Source: Pediococcus damnosus (GTDB taxonomy: Bacteria; Bacillota; Bacilli; Lactobacillales; Lactobacillaceae). From it: a DNA stretch of 63,155 bases. The DNA lies in NCBI RefSeq assembly GCF_001437255.1, contig NZ_JQBD01000002.1, positions 1-63,155 on the forward strand, read 5' to 3'. The translations under genes and the position numbers were made by a program. This document shows positions 60,194 to 63,155 of this stretch, piece by piece (within the stretch, counting starts at the first letter, position 1; every line of letters starts with the position of its first letter). The notes under the pieces are model-generated. The model worked only from the letters and a program-made list of their open reading frames with translations. It did not search any database and was not told the DNA's origin.

Positions 60194-60887
60194 AGAATGG
60201 GGAATTACAGGAATCATAAAACATTTTGCCTGCTTAATATTTGGCATTGGCCTAATGTCTGCAAGTGTAGCATTATCTAAAATTGCGTTGTTGGGAACAT
60301 CACCAATATCCAGTATTCCAAACGTGCTCAGTGAATTAACTTCACTGACAATTGGGCAATGGACAATCTTATTCATGATTATTTTAATCGGGCTGGAATG
60401 GGTCGCCTTACGAAAAGATTTTGGATGGCAAAACGTTATCCAGATAATTCCGTCCTTGTTTTTTGGAGTAATGATCGATTGGTTTGTAAAGTTTTTCAGT
60501 TTTATTAAACTACCAAACTACGGGGCTCAACTTATACTCACCCTCATCAGCATTTTATTGCTGGCCTTCGGTGTTTATTTCGAGGTTAATTCTCGCACAC
60601 TAACAATGGCTGGTGAAGGAATCAGCGTTGCATTTGCACTTGCCAAGAAAACACCATTTACCCAGATGAAAGTTCGCGTTGATCTTACAATGGTAATTGT
60701 GGCACTTGTTCTCAGTCTTGTTTTTACTCACCAATTAATTGGTATCCGCGAAGGAACTGTGTTGTCAGCGCTTCTTGCGGGTCGAATTGTTGGTCTGATT
60801 GAGGCACATTTCCCTAAAATGACAGCCTGGGTACGCGGCACAGATGAACACCATAATCCGAAAACTGAACAAGCCTACCAAAACTAA
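60186..60887 (+). CDS. YczE/YitT-like integral membrane protein
   Basis: Polytopic protein of 233 aa with about five or six membrane segments. The pattern GIGLMSASVALSKIALLGTSPISSIPNVLSE and later AGEGISVAFALAKKTPFTQMKVRVDLTMV belongs to the YczE/YyaS family of unknown function (sometimes called YitT-related). In Bacillus a member lies near surfactin genes. Here, coupling to a MarR regulator hints at a role in stress or efflux, but no activity is known. Confidence 0.8.
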   Translation: MNKEWGITGIIKHFACLIFGIGLMSASVALSKIALLGTSPISSIPNVLSELTSLTIGQWTILFMIILIGLEWVALRKDFGWQNVIQIIPSLFFGVMIDWFVKFFSFIKLPNYGAQLILTLISILLLAFGVYFEVNSRTLTMAGEGISVAFALAKKTPFTQMKVRVDLTMVIVALVLSLVFTHQLIGIREGTVLSALLAGRIVGLIEAHFPKMTAWVRGTDEHHNPKTEQAYQN

Positions 60888-60906
60888 TCACTAGTAAGCA
60901 AAAAAC

Positions 60907-60938
60907 GACCTGCAAGTTATTCTTGCGGGTCATTTTTT
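60907..60938 (+). terminator. Intrinsic terminator
   Basis: Stem GACCTGCAAG / CTTGCGGGTC with five-base loop and T-run after; it closes the MarR-YczE operon. Confidence 0.85.
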
Positions 60939-61050
60939 ACATTCTACCTACTCAATGGAAATTCCTTATCCAAATTAAGCTAGACACACCATTGAACAGT
61001 ATTATTAAATTTATTTGAGTCAATAACTCACATTCACAAATTCAAGTAAC

Positions 61051-61872
61051 TTAATGATTAGTAGCCGCATTCGCAATTTTTGCGAAGCCATTTTGCAGAT
61101 CCTGATTGCGTGAACTAGTAAAGTTATGAACATCACTATCAGTATCCTGTGAAACCAAAACATCCGGTTCATCATTATGAAAGACATACAGATAGGCAAT
61201 CGTTTGTTCTTCACCATCTTTTTCATGGTCATAAACGGCCGCCGCCACAACTTGATATTTATCATCCGTATTCGCTTTTGACGTCCATTTTAGCGTGACT
61301 TCATTATTATCAACGGTCACTTCACTTTTGTAGCTACCATTTTTAATGTCCTCTGGGAAACTGACGCCATCATCATCCACGCTTTGGCCATCATAAGTTC
61401 CGATATAAGATTGGTTCATTGTATCTTGCCAGGAGGACATAAATGAAGACAAATCAGCTGTCTTAGCGGTTGACCAAAGAGCGGCTTTAGTTGGTGCCTC
61501 ACTGGTGGCTTTACTAGTGGATTTTGTTGCCGCCTGGCTATTAGCTGTTTGACTATTAGCTTTCTTCTTGGGAGCTGCTGTAGCCGTTACATTACTCTTT
61601 TGACTTTGACGATAGAAATAATATCCCCCACCGGCCGCAATCACTACAACCGCGATCACAATGGCAATTATGATTCCGTTACGCCTTGACGATGCCGGCT
61701 TATTTGCAGTTTGTGTTGCCCGCGTGGCAGAGAATTGTTCAGATGAAATGGGACGTTGATTTGCGATTGGCGTTTTTCTAGTTGCGGTAGGCGTTACTTC
61801 TAGTCGGGTGCCACAGTTTTTACAAAATACCGCATGTTCATCATTTTTAGTTCCACAATTTGGACAAAACAT
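61051..61872 (-). CDS. Zinc-ribbon membrane protein with extracellular DUF4767-like domain
   Basis: Protein of 273 aa in four parts: an N-terminal zinc ribbon with C3-x2-C6 and C17-x2-C20 (FCPNCGTKNDEHAVFCKNCGT), a linker, one membrane helix (about 67-88, IIIAIVIAVVVIAAGGGYYF), a Ser/Thr/Ala/Lys-rich stretch, and a C-terminal domain starting LWSTAKTADLSSFMSSWQDTMNQSYIGTYDG. That last domain matches the start of the lipoprotein domain at 50821. The ribbon would be cytoplasmic and the DUF4767-like part outside. It is 35 bases from the serine hydrolase gene, same direction. Confidence 0.8.
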   Translation of the reverse strand: MFCPNCGTKNDEHAVFCKNCGTRLEVTPTATRKTPIANQRPISSEQFSATRATQTANKPASSRRNGIIIAIVIAVVVIAAGGGYYFYRQSQKSNVTATAAPKKKANSQTANSQAATKSTSKATSEAPTKAALWSTAKTADLSSFMSSWQDTMNQSYIGTYDGQSVDDDGVSFPEDIKNGSYKSEVTVDNNEVTLKWTSKANTDDKYQVVAAAVYDHEKDGEEQTIAYLYVFHNDEPDVLVSQDTDSDVHNFTSSRNQDLQNGFAKIANAATNH

Positions 61873-61907
61873 AAGTTTTCCTCCAATTCTTAATCGCGTT
61901 ATCCAAT

Positions 61908-62831
61908 TTATTTGGCAACCGCATAAATTTGCTGTGCCAGCTTAGCAATTTGAGCATCACTCCAGCCATCCGTCATGATCGTTAGTGCAAACTGATGGCG
62001 ACTGACAACAATCGCAGTATCATTATTAGCTGCGCCATTAATCCCAATTTTATGGGCTACTGTAACTGGCAACGTTCCAATCTTATCGTGCTTCCAATTA
62101 GTCTGTTCAAGCCACGTTGACGCCTTTTGTTTTTGCTGCCAAACCGCTATGATTACGCGATTCACTTGCATAGCGTTCATCGTTTTACTGTATGTTTTAC
62201 TACCAATTGTGGACTGTAAATATTGTTTGAAATCTTGTTCATTGGCATGTGCCACATGATACAGTAATTGATTGCTGGCCTGATTATCGGACTGCTCAAT
62301 AGCACGTTGCGTTAAATCCATAACCGTATATGATTTTCCTTGGTGATTTTCATTTTGAAGTGTACCCGTTCCACCGCTAATCATGGCATTCGGCAATGCG
62401 TTTGCTGCATCTGCATATGTAAATTTAGTCGTCCAACTGATTTTGCCAGTCACAATGGCATGTTGAACGTAAGCAACCACTGGCAGTTTAGCAACACTTG
62501 CGGCATAGAACATTCGATCACCGTTAATTGTAGCCGTTTTACCCGTTTTCAAATCAGTATAAACAACACCCACATTCTTCTGATTACGATATTGATTCAA
62601 AACGGACTGAACGGCTTGAGCACGATGATTTCCCGCAGTTTGCGTTGATTTAGATTTAATCGGATTCGTTTTTTTACTAGAAGTTGCTGAAGACTGCTTA
62701 GTTGTTGACTTTTTCCGGACAGTTTTTACCGCTGGCACTGCATCAGATTGGTGTCGTTGATATCCGTTATACACTCCTACCATGGCAACAAGAAAAATCA
62801 CTCCAATTATTGACACTTTTTTCCAATTCAT
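61908..62831 (-). CDS. Class A beta-lactamase-fold serine hydrolase, membrane-anchored
   Basis: Protein of 307 aa with an N-terminal membrane segment (VSIIGVIFLVAMVGVYNGY), a Lys/Ser/Thr linker, and a penicillin-recognising hydrolase domain. The active-site motifs are S112-V-A-K115 (SxxK), S181-D-N (SDN) and H-K261-I-G (KTG-like). A glutamate of the omega loop typical of true beta-lactamases is not evident, so a cell-wall role is more likely than antibiotic resistance. It precedes the zinc-ribbon gene and may be cotranscribed with it. Confidence 0.85.
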   Translation of the reverse strand: MNWKKVSIIGVIFLVAMVGVYNGYQRHQSDAVPAVKTVRKKSTTKQSSATSSKKTNPIKSKSTQTAGNHRAQAVQSVLNQYRNQKNVGVVYTDLKTGKTATINGDRMFYAASVAKLPVVAYVQHAIVTGKISWTTKFTYADAANALPNAMISGGTGTLQNENHQGKSYTVMDLTQRAIEQSDNQASNQLLYHVAHANEQDFKQYLQSTIGSKTYSKTMNAMQVNRVIIAVWQQKQKASTWLEQTNWKHDKIGTLPVTVAHKIGINGAANNDTAIVVSRHQFALTIMTDGWSDAQIAKLAQQIYAVAK

Positions 62832-62869
62832 TAACTAATTACCATCCGATCAAAAATAAAATATCTGTG

Positions 62870-63106
62870 CTAAAACATTGATGAAAATTGACTGATTAAG
62901 CTTTGACCGAAAATTGAAATCAGGATAATTAAAGCTAACTCAAGAGCAATCATAGCGACCACAGTGAGATAAACACTATCAAACCCGATGCGCTGCTTTG
63001 GCACAATGATCGATTGCATAAAACCAATCACAAAAATGCTAGCTCCGAGCATAATCACTATCATAGATAATAACTGTACCAAACCACCCATTAAACTAAA
63101 AATCAT
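62870..63106 (-). CDS. Small membrane protein, 78 aa
   Basis: Two predicted membrane helices (about 8-30 and 45-72) joined by a short basic loop (PKQRIGFDS). I know no family. It lies 38 bases upstream of the serine hydrolase gene in the same direction and may be the first gene of that operon. The ribosome binding site is weak. Its own upstream region is cut off by the right terminal repeat. Confidence 0.55.
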   Translation of the reverse strand: MIFSLMGGLVQLLSMIVIMLGASIFVIGFMQSIIVPKQRIGFDSVYLTVVAMIALELALIILISIFGQSLISQFSSMF

Positions 63107-63127
63107 GAAACAAAATACTAAAATTAT

Positions 63128-63155
63128 GTTAGTGTAAGGTTTTCCTAGATGGTCA
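63128..63155. repeat. 28 bp terminal inverted repeat, right copy
   Basis: Exact reverse complement of bases 1-28; the neighbouring base (63127) no longer matches. It is 22 bases from the start of the small membrane protein gene. See the left copy for interpretation. Confidence 0.85.

Noticed and set aside
61908-62831. Antibiotic-resistance beta-lactamase
   Set aside because: SxxK, SDN and KTG-like motifs exist, but the omega-loop glutamate is not evident and such anchored proteins are common cell-wall hydrolases in lactobacilli.
1-63155. Reading the inverted ends as telomere-like ends of a linear plasmid or phage
   Set aside because: The content is chromosomal housekeeping (rny, lepA, recQ, ackA, pepN) without replication, capsid or partition genes; a contig break at a repeat explains it better.

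Overview
The window looks like a piece of the chromosome of a low-GC member of the Lactobacillaceae. The clues are strong AGGAGG-type ribosome binding sites, a T-box before a branched-chain amino acid carrier, PepN, acetate kinase, cyclopropane fatty acid synthase, a zinc-free S14 paralogue, and surface proteins with LPQT-x-E sorting motifs as in the Lactiplantibacillus plantarum group. Species cannot be fixed from sequence reading alone. The first and last 28 bases are perfect reverse complements, so the window probably is a contig that stops at both ends in copies of one repeat.

Layout. 0-9.3 kb: CDF metal exporter, cytoplasmic 5'-nucleotidase-type phosphoesterase, an rny-HD-PAP2 operon, a candidate small RNA, a Gfo/Idh oxidoreductase and a GNAT enzyme. 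9.4-12.9 kb: a 355 bp palindromic repeat, Nudix hydrolase, a frameshifted RluD-type pseudouridine synthase, a TMEM175-type channel, and a tiny Arg-rich protein behind a Fur-family-like operator. 13-15.5 kb: T-box plus brnQ interrupted by one amber codon, an array of three structured hairpin repeats, and a Zur-box operon with a 40 aa basic protein and C-minus S14. 15.6-24.2 kb: RecQ, coiled-coil protein, decayed LPQTD surface protein, MazG-like protein, cyclophilin, and a MarR/ABC exporter/TMEM175 operon. 24.3-29.5 kb: a five-gene operon that mixes a NitT/TauT-type ABC importer with an acyl-AMP ligase and a membrane acyltransferase. 29.9-36.3 kb: thioesterase, FMN reductase, disulfide-type flavoprotein, second copy of the palindromic repeat, LepA, and a MerR/dehydrogenase pair. 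36.5-38.9 kb: HicA-HicB-HicB, a RibD/DHFR-like reductase, and an orphan HicB with a HicA stump. 39-46.2 kb: a second copy of the MarR/ABC exporter module, PepN, a PemK-type toxin-antitoxin pair and acetate kinase. 46.3-57.5 kb: regulator-plus-oxidoreductase pairs (MerR/SDR, MarR/NmrA, TetR/NmrA), ArsC, Maa, a DUF4767-like lipoprotein, amino acid permease, aldo-keto reductase and SDR. 57.7-63.1 kb: Cfa, LPQTS surface protein, MarR/YczE-like pair, zinc-ribbon DUF4767-like protein, class A beta-lactamase-fold hydrolase and a small membrane protein.

The region reads as housekeeping genes with many small stress and efflux modules, each with its own regulator and readable operators. Several genes are broken by single-base changes in short homopolymers; sequencing error is as likely as true decay. 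The most unusual signals are the triple hairpin array (14771-15101), the two palindromic repeats sitting at the 3' ends of minus-strand genes, the transporter/ligase/acyltransferase operon, and the HicB family expansion with a HicA stump.
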